A stretch of DNA of 28,861 nucleotides, taken from CAZTVF01 sp964616985. Lineage in GTDB: Bacteria; Planctomycetota; Phycisphaerae; SM23-33. The stretch is from contig CAZTVF010000070.1 in the NCBI GenBank assembly GCA_964616985.1, forward strand, positions 1 through 28,861. The letters are read 5' to 3'. Under the pieces are notes generated by a model that saw only the letters and a list, made by a program, of their open reading frames with translations, did not search any database and had not been told where the DNA came from. Made by a program: the position numbers and the translations under genes. This document shows positions 22,741 through 28,861 of the stretch, piece by piece; position 1 is the first letter of the stretch; the number at the start of each line of letters is the position of its first letter.

Positions 22741-23451
22741 CTACAAGAGTCTGGCCAGTTCCTGGCGAAGTCGCGTCATGGTGGCGTCATCGGGTTCGGG
22801 GGTCTGGGCGAGGGGGCTGGCGAGGTTGAGGCCTTCATACTTCCACAGGCCCAGCTTGCGGTAGGGGAGCAGTTCGACCTTCTCCACGCACGCGATCCCG
22901 CGGACGATCTTCGCCAAGGCGGCCATGTCGGCCGGCGTGTCGTTCCACCCAGGCACGATCACCTGGCGGATCCACATTGCGATCCCTCGCCCAGCGACAT
23001 AGCGAAGGAACTCCAGCGTCAACGACAGCTCCGTGCCGGTCAGCTCCAGGTGCCGCTGCGGGTCGGTGTGCTTGATGTCCAGCAGGACCAGATCGGTGGA
23101 CTCCAACGCCTCGCGGGCGGCGTCGGTGAGGTAGTAGCCGTTGGTGTCCATGGCCGTGTGGATGCGGGCCTCGCGGCAGCGGCGCAGGATTGCGCCGGCG
23201 AATGTGGCCTGCATCAGCGGCTCGCCGCCGCCCAGCGTCACGCCGCCCCGGTGGCCGAAGTAAGGTCGGCAGCGTTGGATGGCGGCCACCACTTCCTCGA
23301 CCGTCATCTCCTTGCCGCCTGCGGCGCCCCAGGTGTCGGGGTTGTGGCAGTACTGGCAGCGCATGGGGCAGCCCTGCAGGAAGACCACGCACCGGATTCC
23401 CGGCCCGTCCATACTGCCCAGCGTCTCGATGGAATGTATTCGTCCGGTCAT
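22741..23451 (-). CDS. pflA: Pyruvate formate-lyase activating enzyme (radical SAM)
   Basis: The enzyme uses a [4Fe-4S] cluster and S-adenosylmethionine to place the glycyl radical on pyruvate formate-lyase. The 236-residue product has the radical-SAM cluster CPMRCQYC with Cys28, Cys32 and Cys35. The N-terminal SIETLGSMDGPGIRCVVFLQGC is close to that of E. coli PflA. The SAM-contacting GGGEPL follows. The shorter length and lack of extra ferredoxin-like Cys clusters mark it as PflA and not as an activase of the glycerol dehydratase type. The frame is open far upstream, antiparallel to nothing real: that part is another frame of pflB. ATG 23451 overlaps the pflB stop in ATGA. Confidence 0.95.
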   Translation of the reverse strand: MTGRIHSIETLGSMDGPGIRCVVFLQGCPMRCQYCHNPDTWGAAGGKEMTVEEVVAAIQRCRPYFGHRGGVTLGGGEPLMQATFAGAILRRCREARIHTAMDTNGYYLTDAAREALESTDLVLLDIKHTDPQRHLELTGTELSLTLEFLRYVAGRGIAMWIRQVIVPGWNDTPADMAALAKIVRGIACVEKVELLPYRKLGLWKYEGLNLASPLAQTPEPDDATMTRLRQELARLL

Positions 23452-25685
23452 AGCTTCTCGTGGAACGTGCGAGAGATCACCTCCTGCTGCTGCAGGCGGG
23501 TGAGCTTGTGGAAGTTCACGGCATAGCCGCTCACGCGGACCGTCAGCGTGGGGTACTTGTGCGGCTGCTCGATGGCGTCGAGCAATTGCTGGCGGTTCAG
23601 CACGTTCACGTTCAGGTGGTGGCCGCCCTGCGCGAAATACCCGTCGAGGGTGGCCGCGAGGTTCTCCTGCTGCTGCTCCATCTCGTTGCCCAGGGCCGGG
23701 GGCGTGACGGTGAACGTGCAGCTGATGCCGTCGCGGCAGGCGTCGTAGGGCAGCTTGGCCACCGAATTCAACGAGGCCAGCGCGCCCATCGCATCGCGGT
23801 TGTGCATCGGGTTGGCCCCCGGCGCGAAGGGCTCGCCCTGGTGGCGGCCGTCGGGGGTGGAACCGGTCTTCTTGCCGTACACCACGTTGGAGGTGATGGT
23901 GAGGATCGACAGCGTGTGCTGCGCCCCGCGGTACGTGGGGTGGCGTTTGAGGCTGGCCAGGAAGTCCTCGGCCAGCGACACGGCGATGGTGTCCACGCGG
24001 TCGTCGTCGTTTCCGAACTTGGGATATTCGCCAACGATCGCGAACTCCCGCACCAGGCCGCTGGCGTCGCGGATGGGCCTGACCGTCGCGTGCTTGATCG
24101 CGCTGAGCGAGTCGGCCACCACCGAGAGCCCGGCCACGCCGAACGCCATCAGCCGCTCCACCTGCGAGTCGTGCAGCGACATCTGCAGCTTCTCGTACGC
24201 GTACTTGTCGTGCATGTAGTGGATGACGTTCATGATGTTGACGTAGAGCTCGCACAGCCAGTCGCGGTAGAAGCGGAAGCGGCGCACGACCTCGTCGTAG
24301 TCCAGTATGTCGCCGACAATAGGCTCCATCCGCGGGCCGATATGCTCGCCGGTGATCTCGTCGCGCCCGCCGTTGAGGGCCATCAGCAGCACCTTGGGCA
24401 GGTTGCACCGGGCGCCGAAGTACTGCATCTGCTTGCCGATCTTCATTCCCGAGACGCAGCAGCTGATGCCGTAGTCGTCGCCGAAGATCGGCCGCATGAT
24501 GTCGTCGTTCTCGTACTGGATCGAGTCGGTCTCGATCGAGACCCTCGTGCAGTATCGCTTGAAGCTCTGCGGCAGGCGGGCCGACCAGAGGATGGTGAGG
24601 TTGGGTTCGGGCGCGGCCCCCAGGTTGTACAGCGTGTGGAGGAATCGGTAGCTCGTGCGCGTGACCATGTGCCGCCCGTCGAGGCCCATGCCGCCCAGCG
24701 CCTCGGTGATCCACATCGGGTCGCCGGCGAACAGCTCGTTGTAGTCCGGCGTCCGCAGGTGGCGGGCCATGCGAAGCTTCATCACGAAGTCGTCGATCAC
24801 TTCCTGCACGCCGCTCTCGTCCAGCACGCCCGCCTGCAGGTCACGCTCGAAGTAGATGTCGAGGAAGTCGCTCACGCGTCCCAGCGACATGGCCGCACCG
24901 TTCTGCTCCTTGATGGCGGCCAGGTACGCGAAGTAAAGCCACTGCACGGCCTCGGTGGCGTTGCGGGCGGGGGCCGAGACGTCCACGTGGTACAGCCAGG
25001 CCATCTCCTTGAGCTTCTGGAGGAAGTCGGCCTGCTTCCACAGTTCCTCGGCCAGGCGGATGACGTCGTCGGTCATGACGCGTTCGCCCAGTTCGGCGCG
25101 GTCGGCGAGCTTCTTCTCCAGCAGGATGTCCACGCCGTACAGCGCGACGCGGCGGTAATCGCCGATCAATCGCCCGCGGCCATAGGCGTCGGGCAGGCCG
25201 GTGACGACGCCGCTCTTGCGGACCTTGCGCATCTCCTCGGTATAGACGCGGAAGACGCCCTGGTTGTGCGTGGTGCGGAACTCGAAGGCCTCCTCGACGG
25301 CCGGCGCGAGCTTCTGCCCGTACGCCTCGCACGCCTCGCGGGCCATGCGCATGCCGCCGAAGGGGTTCACGCCCCGGCGCAGCGGCGCGTCGGTCTGCAG
25401 GCCGACGATGATCTCATCAGCCTGGTCCAGGTACGCGGCCGGGTGCGACAGGGGGGTCATGACACGCGAGCAGTCGACGTCCAGAACCCCGCCGTTGGCC
25501 TGCTCCCGGTCCAGCAGCGCCCGCAGCTTGGCCAGCAGGCGCTCGGTCCGCGGGGTGGGCGGGCGCAGGAATCCCTCGTCGCCATCATAGGGTGTGTAGT
25601 TTCGCTGGACGAAGTCGCGCACGTCCACGTGCTGCTGCCATCGTCCGGGTTTGAAGCCGTGCCAATAGACGCTTTCTGTGTTCAT
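23448..25685 (-). CDS. pflB: Pyruvate formate-lyase (formate C-acetyltransferase)
   Basis: This glycyl-radical enzyme converts pyruvate and CoA to acetyl-CoA and formate without oxygen. The 745-residue product has the catalytic Cys409-Cys410 pair in DDYGISCCVSGM and the glycyl-radical site Gly720 in TVRVSGYAVNFHKLT. Adjacent cysteines are characteristic of true PFL and distinguish it from glycerol or choline lyases with a single Cys. The N-terminus carries HPAAYLDQADEIIVGLQTDAPLRRG and FRTTHNQGVFRVYTEEMRK. Full length suggests a functional enzyme. It is co-transcribed with pflA, using the promoter at 25843-25871 and a leader of about 150 bases. GGTGA lies four bases before the ATG. The pair implies fermentative capacity or formate supply for anaerobic biosynthesis. 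Confidence 0.97.
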   Translation of the reverse strand: MNTESVYWHGFKPGRWQQHVDVRDFVQRNYTPYDGDEGFLRPPTPRTERLLAKLRALLDREQANGGVLDVDCSRVMTPLSHPAAYLDQADEIIVGLQTDAPLRRGVNPFGGMRMAREACEAYGQKLAPAVEEAFEFRTTHNQGVFRVYTEEMRKVRKSGVVTGLPDAYGRGRLIGDYRRVALYGVDILLEKKLADRAELGERVMTDDVIRLAEELWKQADFLQKLKEMAWLYHVDVSAPARNATEAVQWLYFAYLAAIKEQNGAAMSLGRVSDFLDIYFERDLQAGVLDESGVQEVIDDFVMKLRMARHLRTPDYNELFAGDPMWITEALGGMGLDGRHMVTRTSYRFLHTLYNLGAAPEPNLTILWSARLPQSFKRYCTRVSIETDSIQYENDDIMRPIFGDDYGISCCVSGMKIGKQMQYFGARCNLPKVLLMALNGGRDEITGEHIGPRMEPIVGDILDYDEVVRRFRFYRDWLCELYVNIMNVIHYMHDKYAYEKLQMSLHDSQVERLMAFGVAGLSVVADSLSAIKHATVRPIRDASGLVREFAIVGEYPKFGNDDDRVDTIAVSLAEDFLASLKRHPTYRGAQHTLSILTITSNVVYGKKTGSTPDGRHQGEPFAPGANPMHNRDAMGALASLNSVAKLPYDACRDGISCTFTVTPPALGNEMEQQQENLAATLDGYFAQGGHHLNVNVLNRQQLLDAIEQPHKYPTLTVRVSGYAVNFHKLTRLQQQEVISRTFHEKL

Positions 25686-25713
25686 CTCTCACCGCCTTGT
25701 CTTTGTACGAAGG

Positions 25714-25744
25714 CCCGGGCGAGATGAAACAAAAAACGCCCGGG
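25714..25744 (-). promoter_or_regulatory. Inverted repeat in the pflB leader
   Basis: CCCGGGCG (25714-25721) and CGCCCGGG (25737-25744) form an 8-bp perfect stem, 28 bases before the pflB start. On the mRNA strand the loop contains a run of six U. No U tract follows the stem, so it is not a plain attenuator. An operator or RNA-level control element is possible. Confidence 0.4.
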
Positions 25745-25842
25745 TTAACAGTGGTTGTCGCCCAGGCGGTCGGCTGAAATTCACGGTCCCAATCCCTCGT
25801 GGTTATCCACTGGTTCCGCCAGTCTTGGGACCTGACGACAGG

Positions 25843-25871
25843 ACTATATCACATCGTGAGATGCAGATCAA
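25843..25871 (-). promoter_or_regulatory. sigma70-type promoter of pflB-pflA
   Basis: Read on the - strand, TTGATC (25871-25866) is followed after exactly 17 bases by TATAGT (25848-25843), four and five matches to the two consensus hexamers. Within the spacer lies TCAC-ATC-GTGA, and near the expected start CCTG-ACGA-CAGG (25831-25842). Both could be regulator sites. It is the clearest promoter on this strand and points to pflB. Confidence 0.65.
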
Positions 25872-25889
25872 GTGTTTTGACTGGCTGCT

Positions 25890-26161
25890 CCTCAAGAGGG
25901 GTGCGGCCGGCTATGGGTTGCACAGTTCGGCGGATTAAGGCTGGGCCGACATGTCAGCCCATGGCGGAAGCCATGGGCAAAGGATCGTCGCATTTCTGGA
26001 AGCCCCGTCAGGGGCGACACAACGACGGCCTTTGTGTCGCCCCTTGCGGGGCTTGAAGCGTCGAGGAGCCTCCGGAAACCCACGGCTTCCGCCGTGGGCT
26101 GACATGTGAATGTCTGCCGCCCGATGGATGCCACCATAAACCGGCCGCACCCCTCAAGAGG
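25890..26161. repeat. Three-level nested inverted-repeat element (MITE- or REP-like)
   Basis: Outer arms 25890-25910 and 26141-26161 are inverted copies matching at 19 of 21 positions. Middle arms 25949-25977 and 26079-26107 match at 27 of 29. Inner arms 26001-26022 and 26032-26053 match at 20 of 22. Each middle arm is itself a hairpin, CCCATGGC/GCCATGGG in one copy and CCCACGGC/GCCGTGGG in the other. The two differences are a coupled T-A to C-G exchange that preserves pairing. No ORF is encoded. This fits a non-autonomous mobile element or a cluster of REP palindromes. No target-site duplication is evident. The rest of the 613-base gap between pflB and the phosphoesterase holds the two promoters. 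Confidence 0.7.
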
Positions 26162-26180
26162 CGGCAATGGAAGATGTGCA

Positions 26181-26209
26181 ACGCGTCGCTTCATAGTATT
26201 ATTACGCGT
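26181..26209 (+). promoter_or_regulatory. Possible promoter of the metallophosphoesterase flanked by ACGCGT sites
   Basis: An AT-rich TATTAT (26197-26202) lies about 95 bases before the gene. It is flanked by two copies of the self-complementary ACGCGT (26181-26186 and 26204-26209). No good -35 is seen; TGTGCA at 26175-26180 is the nearest. The paired palindromes suggest a repressor site but this is speculative. Confidence 0.3.
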
Positions 26210-26298
26210 GGACCTCGCGGCCGCCGACGCAGGCCTTCCCTTGGGTCGACCGTGCGCCCGAGGGGTTGCCCCCGCGGCGTTTGCCGCAGAAGGAACCT

Positions 26299-27354
26299 AT
26301 GTTAGCCAGCTTGGAGCTATATCAGAAGATCCTCTGGGTCTCACGGACGGCGATTGCCGCGATCTACATCGTCGGGGCCATCGTTCTTGCCCGCGTCGTG
26401 TGGCGGTGGGTGATGCTGCTGCTGGAGCCGGCCGATAGCGAGGCCGCCGGGGCCGCCGCCCCCAACCACAGCCAGATGACCGCCCGCCGCGGCATGCGGC
26501 GGCTCGTTGCCGGTTTGGCTGCCTTCCTGGCCTTTTGCCTGGCCGGGCCCATCCTGGTGGTCCTCGCGTACGCTCACTGGATCGAGCCGCGCCGGCTGCA
26601 GATTACACGGCTCAAGATCTCCAGCCGCAAGCTCCAGTCCATGGATGAACCGCTGCGGATCCTCCACGTCTCGGACATTCATTGCGAGGCATTTGCGCAG
26701 ATGGAGGGCGATCTCGTTCGAACCGCCAGCAGCAATCGCCCCGACATGATCCTATTCACCGGCGACTGCGCCAACGACGCCGACGGCGTGCTGCGCTTCA
26801 GGGGCCTGCTGCGTGACCTGGGGCAGATCGCCCCCGTGTATGTCGTCGGCGGCAACTGGGACGTAGAGCAACTGGCCGCCTTCGACAAGTACAGCGGCAC
26901 CGGCGCGGTCGAGCTTACGGGCCAGCCGATTCGCCTCGGCAAAGGCGGCGGCGGGGTTGTCCTGCAGGGGTTGGCCATCGACCACGAGAAGGAAATGGAG
27001 GCGGCATTGGGGCGATTGTCCGCGGCCGACTTCAATATTCTGATGTATCACTATCCGGATCAAGCCGGCGTCGCCAGCCGCTTTCCGGTCGATCTCTATC
27101 TCGCCGGCCACACGCATGGGGGGCAGGTGCATTCCGAGCGGTATGGGTCGGTGACGCTGAGCAAGCGGATGCGTCACTATGCCGCGGGGCTGTATACCTT
27201 CGGCCCGCAACGGCTGTATGTGAACAAGGGAGTGGGGTACGGGTGGCGGATCCGCTACAACCGCCGGCCCGAGATCGCAGTCTTCGACTTCGCGGGCAGC
27301 CCCACCGAGCCGGAGCGGGGGACCGTGGTGGAGAGCGACTTGGCGGGGGAGTAA
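26299..27354 (+). CDS. Membrane-anchored metallophosphoesterase
   Basis: A calcineurin-like phosphoesterase of the YkuE/YaeI kind, probably with its catalytic domain tethered to the inner membrane. Two hydrophobic stretches (about residues 16-42 and 68-94) precede the catalytic domain. Metal-binding motifs are SDIH (Asp126, His128), TGD (Asp156), GGNWD (Asn186), YHYPD (His251) and AGHTHGGQ (His271, His273). The usual GNHD/E motif has Trp187 in place of the catalytic His. That occurs in some members but should affect the mechanism. ATG 26299 has AGAAGGA just upstream; an upstream TTG at 26266 is less likely. Relatives act on phosphodiesters or lipid-linked pyrophosphates such as UDP-diacylglucosamine. 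The substrate here cannot be told from sequence. Confidence 0.85.
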   Translation: MLASLELYQKILWVSRTAIAAIYIVGAIVLARVVWRWVMLLLEPADSEAAGAAAPNHSQMTARRGMRRLVAGLAAFLAFCLAGPILVVLAYAHWIEPRRLQITRLKISSRKLQSMDEPLRILHVSDIHCEAFAQMEGDLVRTASSNRPDMILFTGDCANDADGVLRFRGLLRDLGQIAPVYVVGGNWDVEQLAAFDKYSGTGAVELTGQPIRLGKGGGGVVLQGLAIDHEKEMEAALGRLSAADFNILMYHYPDQAGVASRFPVDLYLAGHTHGGQVHSERYGSVTLSKRMRHYAAGLYTFGPQRLYVNKGVGYGWRIRYNRRPEIAVFDFAGSPTEPERGTVVESDLAGE

Positions 27355-27403
27355 GGGGACGCGTCGTGGTTCGAAACAAACCGCCTGGACGGTCAGATTG
27401 TGG

Positions 27404-27418
27404 CGCAGTGAAACTGCG
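27404..27418. terminator. Weak hairpin between convergent genes
   Basis: CGCAGT (27404-27409) pairs with ACTGCG (27413-27418) around a GAA loop, between the end of the phosphoesterase and the end of the convergent hypothetical gene. No U run follows on either strand, so terminator function is doubtful. Confidence 0.25.
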
Positions 27419-27464
27419 TCGACGAATATTCCCGGGAGCCAAAAACTTACAGAGAATCAGAGTA

Positions 27465-27923
27465 TCACGAAAAACTATCCGAGGGCATCAGATGATCGAT
27501 CAATCGCTGCTCAATCACGACCAGCGCTTTGCCAATTGATGACTGAGAGCTGATCTCACGAATGGCTCGCGCTTTGTCGATCAGTCCTCCATCAATCATG
27601 GCGACTTCAAACTGTGGCTGGGCCTTGATCCGCCGGATGGTCAATTCGGCACGCTGGTCGTAAGGAAGAGTTGCGAACGACTGAATTCTGCCATAGCCCG
27701 GCTGGATGACCTCTCTCAACGACACGGGATTGCCTGCCGCGTCAAAAGTCACTGGCAGATCGAGCTGCTCGTCGGGGTAATGCACCGGGGTCGCCCTTGG
27801 CGTGGTGGTCCTCGGCAAAGCCTGGGTCTTTGTCGCAGCTGAGCGCCGCCGCTCGGTCGCCGTTCTCGCCGGCTCGAGCCCTACGTTTCGCACCGCCTGT
27901 GACCGACTCGACTTCTTCGCCAT
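27465..27923 (-). CDS. Hypothetical protein
   Basis: I do not recognise this 152-residue product. The N-terminal ~45 residues are basic and rich in Ser, Thr and Arg, probably disordered. From YPDEQLDLPVTFDAAGNPVSL onward it looks folded, with a helical C-terminus containing YDQRAELTIRRIKAQPQFEV, GGLIDKARAIREISS and GKALVVIEQRLIDHL. No signal peptide or membrane segment is seen. ATG 27923 has GGGGAG about eight bases upstream, which supports the reading. The 3' half appears less GC-rich than the ribosomal block, a hint of recent acquisition. It converges on the phosphoesterase gene. A shadow frame on the + strand is less convincing because it lacks a ribosome site. Confidence 0.6.
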   Translation of the reverse strand: MAKKSSRSQAVRNVGLEPARTATERRRSAATKTQALPRTTTPRATPVHYPDEQLDLPVTFDAAGNPVSLREVIQPGYGRIQSFATLPYDQRAELTIRRIKAQPQFEVAMIDGGLIDKARAIREISSQSSIGKALVVIEQRLIDHLMPSDSFS

Positions 27924-28050
27924 GAGAGCAACTCCCCAACACGACCTTCATTGCGGTGATGCACTGGAATACAACCGAGCCTGCATCCCATCCGAAGCTG
28001 GCGGGAGACTGGGCACCAGCGACCAACCGATTGCAATATTTTACACCAAT

Positions 28051-28086
28051 AAAAAACCCCCGGCACCAGCGAACTGGGGCCGGGGG
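28051..28086 (-). terminator. Strong intrinsic terminator for - strand transcription
   Basis: CCCCCGGC (28057-28064) pairs with GCCGGGGG (28079-28086), and inside it CCAG/CTGG closes a CGAA loop. Read on the - strand the stem is followed by six U (28056-28051). It ends transcripts coming from the right, i.e. from beyond the N run, and separates them from the hypothetical gene. On the + strand only AGTGTTTT follows. Confidence 0.8.
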
Positions 28087-28104
28087 AGTGTTTTCCGGGG
28101 TGTC

Positions 28105-28114
28105 NNNNNNNNNN
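28105..28114. other. Run of 10 N (assembly gap)
   Basis: Ten undetermined bases join two contigs, and the true gap length may differ. Around it, 27924-28338 has no supported gene: left of the gap lies the terminator, and right of it GC-rich sequence with no recognisable product. A - strand frame is open from 28299 across the gap but its Pro-rich translation looks non-coding. A gene may be missing inside the gap. Confidence 0.95.
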
Positions 28115-28338
28115 GCCAGGAGGGCCTTGGGCACCAGGGCGGTGCATGCCGGAGGAGGTGGGGGCGAACCCGCAGCTGCCCAGGGGCGCCGCATCGAGAG
28201 GTGTGGAACGGCTGGCAGGGCGACGTTGCCCAGCCCGGCTGTTCGGTCAATGAATTGTGAGGGGGGTCGGCGAAAAAGAAAAGTGGGCGAAAACGGCAAT
28301 TGGGCCGTCGACGCTCCACGGGGCCGGTCCCGGGCGAA

Positions 28339-28617
28339 TCAGGGGTTCTTGCCGGTCTTCTTGGCGTTGGCCCGCTTGGCCAGCCGGGACTTCAGCCGGG
28401 CCGCCTTGTTGGCGTGCATGAACTTCTTGGCGGCCATCTTGTCGATCTTGCTGGCCGTTTGATTGAAGACGGTGGTGACGTTCTCGGCGGTCGCCGAGTC
28501 AGCCGTGTTCACCATCTTCTTGATGACCTTGCGGAGAGCCGACTTGGCGGCGCGATTCCGCAGCCGACGCTTATTCGCCTGCCGCATCGCCTTCGCGGCA
28601 TTCACATTGTTGGGCAT
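28339..28617 (-). CDS. rpsT: 30S ribosomal protein S20
   Basis: S20 binds 16S rRNA at the foot of the small subunit. The 92-residue, helical, Lys/Ala-rich product is typical: AAKAMRQANKRRLRNRAAKSALRKVIKK in the first half and AAKKFMHANKAARLKSRLAKR in the second. No clear Shine-Dalgarno precedes the ATG at 28617. The gene stands alone, as rpsT does in most bacteria. Its only visible terminator lies about 250 bases downstream across the assembly gap. Confidence 0.95.
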   Translation of the reverse strand: MPNNVNAAKAMRQANKRRLRNRAAKSALRKVIKKMVNTADSATAENVTTVFNQTASKIDKMAAKKFMHANKAARLKSRLAKRANAKKTGKNP

Positions 28618-28665
28618 GGAAACTCGAACGGAACGAAAGTGACAGACGGGATGAACGAAGGGGAG

Positions 28666-28695
28666 ATGATAGCGGGTTGGGGGGACAAATGCCAG
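28666..28695 (-). promoter_or_regulatory. Possible rpsT promoter
   Basis: On the - strand CTGGCA (28695-28690) and TATCAT (28671-28666) are separated by 18 bases, four and five matches to consensus, about 50 bases before the rpsT start. Confidence 0.45.
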
Positions 28696-28749
28696 TTCGA
28701 GAGTGGCTGGGCAGCCTGCCCCCCGGGAGACGGGACCGCTATATTCGCC

Positions 28750-28803
28750 GGTCGCCTGCCTGGGCAGGGCTTTCCCGGCCCGCCAGGCAGCCCCCGGGCG
28801 ACC
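28750..28803. repeat. Nested inverted repeat near the window end
   Basis: GGTCGCC (28750-28756) pairs with GGCGACC (28797-28803), and CTGCCTGG (28756-28763) with CCAGGCAG (28783-28790), giving a two-part stem. It has no U tract. It lies upstream of the rpsT promoter in a stretch (28696-28861) with no gene. Confidence 0.35.
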
Positions 28804-28861
28804 CTCCCTGGGTCATTGGCGACCCGGTCATCCAGCCGGGGTGGCGATGGCCGCCAGCCTT

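Noticed and set aside
23452..24714. Upstream - strand reading frame fused to pflA (657 codons)
   Set aside because: It is an alternative frame of pflB with Arg/Ala/Pro-rich low-complexity translation; pflA starts at 23451.
25890..26161. CRISPR array
   Set aside because: The repeats are nested and inverted, not regularly spaced direct repeats, and there are no spacers or cas genes.
27802..28260. + strand frame overlapping the hypothetical gene and crossing the N run
   Set aside because: No ribosome site, it spans the assembly gap, and the opposite frame has better start signals.
28115..28299. Pro-rich - strand frame beside the gap
   Set aside because: Open only because of base composition, with no recognisable product; may be reconsidered if the gap is closed.

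Overview
The window is GC-rich and almost entirely one conserved block: the 3' part of rpoC, the str genes (rpsL, rpsG, fusA), then the S10, spc and alpha ribosomal protein clusters in unbroken order (rpsJ to rplQ), all on the + strand. A shorter accessory part follows with a pyruvate formate-lyase operon (pflB-pflA, - strand), a membrane-anchored metallophosphoesterase (+), one unrecognised small protein (-) and rpsT (-). Gene order, type Z S14, absence of rpmD and infA from the cluster, extended S3 and L17, and clustered palindromic repeats fit a bacterium of the Planctomycetota, perhaps Phycisphaerae-like. That placement is inference from protein character, not from a marker search. The pfl genes point to an anaerobic or facultative life style.

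Layout: 2-3079 rpoC (5' end cut by the window); 3172-6696 rpsL, rpsG, fusA, with a 552-base gap before fusA that folds into a chain of nested helices; 6697-6994 a hairpin-rich spacer followed by an AT-rich promoter for the S10 block; 6995-12295 S10 cluster; 12301-19356 spc cluster including secY, adk, map and a 37-codon rpmJ; 19378-22510 alpha cluster (rpsM, rpsK, rpsD, rpoA, rplQ), closed by a strong intrinsic terminator; 22741-25685 pflA and pflB on the - strand with a good sigma70-type promoter; 25890-26161 a three-level nested inverted-repeat element; 26299-27354 metallophosphoesterase; 27465-27923 hypothetical; 28105-28114 a run of N (assembly gap); 28339-28617 rpsT.

The main block supplies the ribosome (both subunits), two RNA polymerase subunits (beta' and alpha), EF-G, the SecY translocon, adenylate kinase and methionine aminopeptidase, i.e. 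a growth-rate-linked unit. Tight spacing and 4-base start/stop overlaps (rplD/rplW, rpsE/rplO, secY/adk) suggest translational coupling. pflB and pflA overlap in the same way and form a complete glycyl-radical enzyme pair.

The best candidate for something undescribed is the region before fusA (about 4157-4490). At least six consecutive stem-loop domains, several with two or three nested helices, sit directly downstream of a possible extended -10 promoter. I could not match it to RNase P RNA, tmRNA, SRP RNA, 6S RNA or a riboswitch class I know. The nested palindromic element at 25890-26161, whose repeats differ only by pair-preserving changes in their hairpins, is the second.
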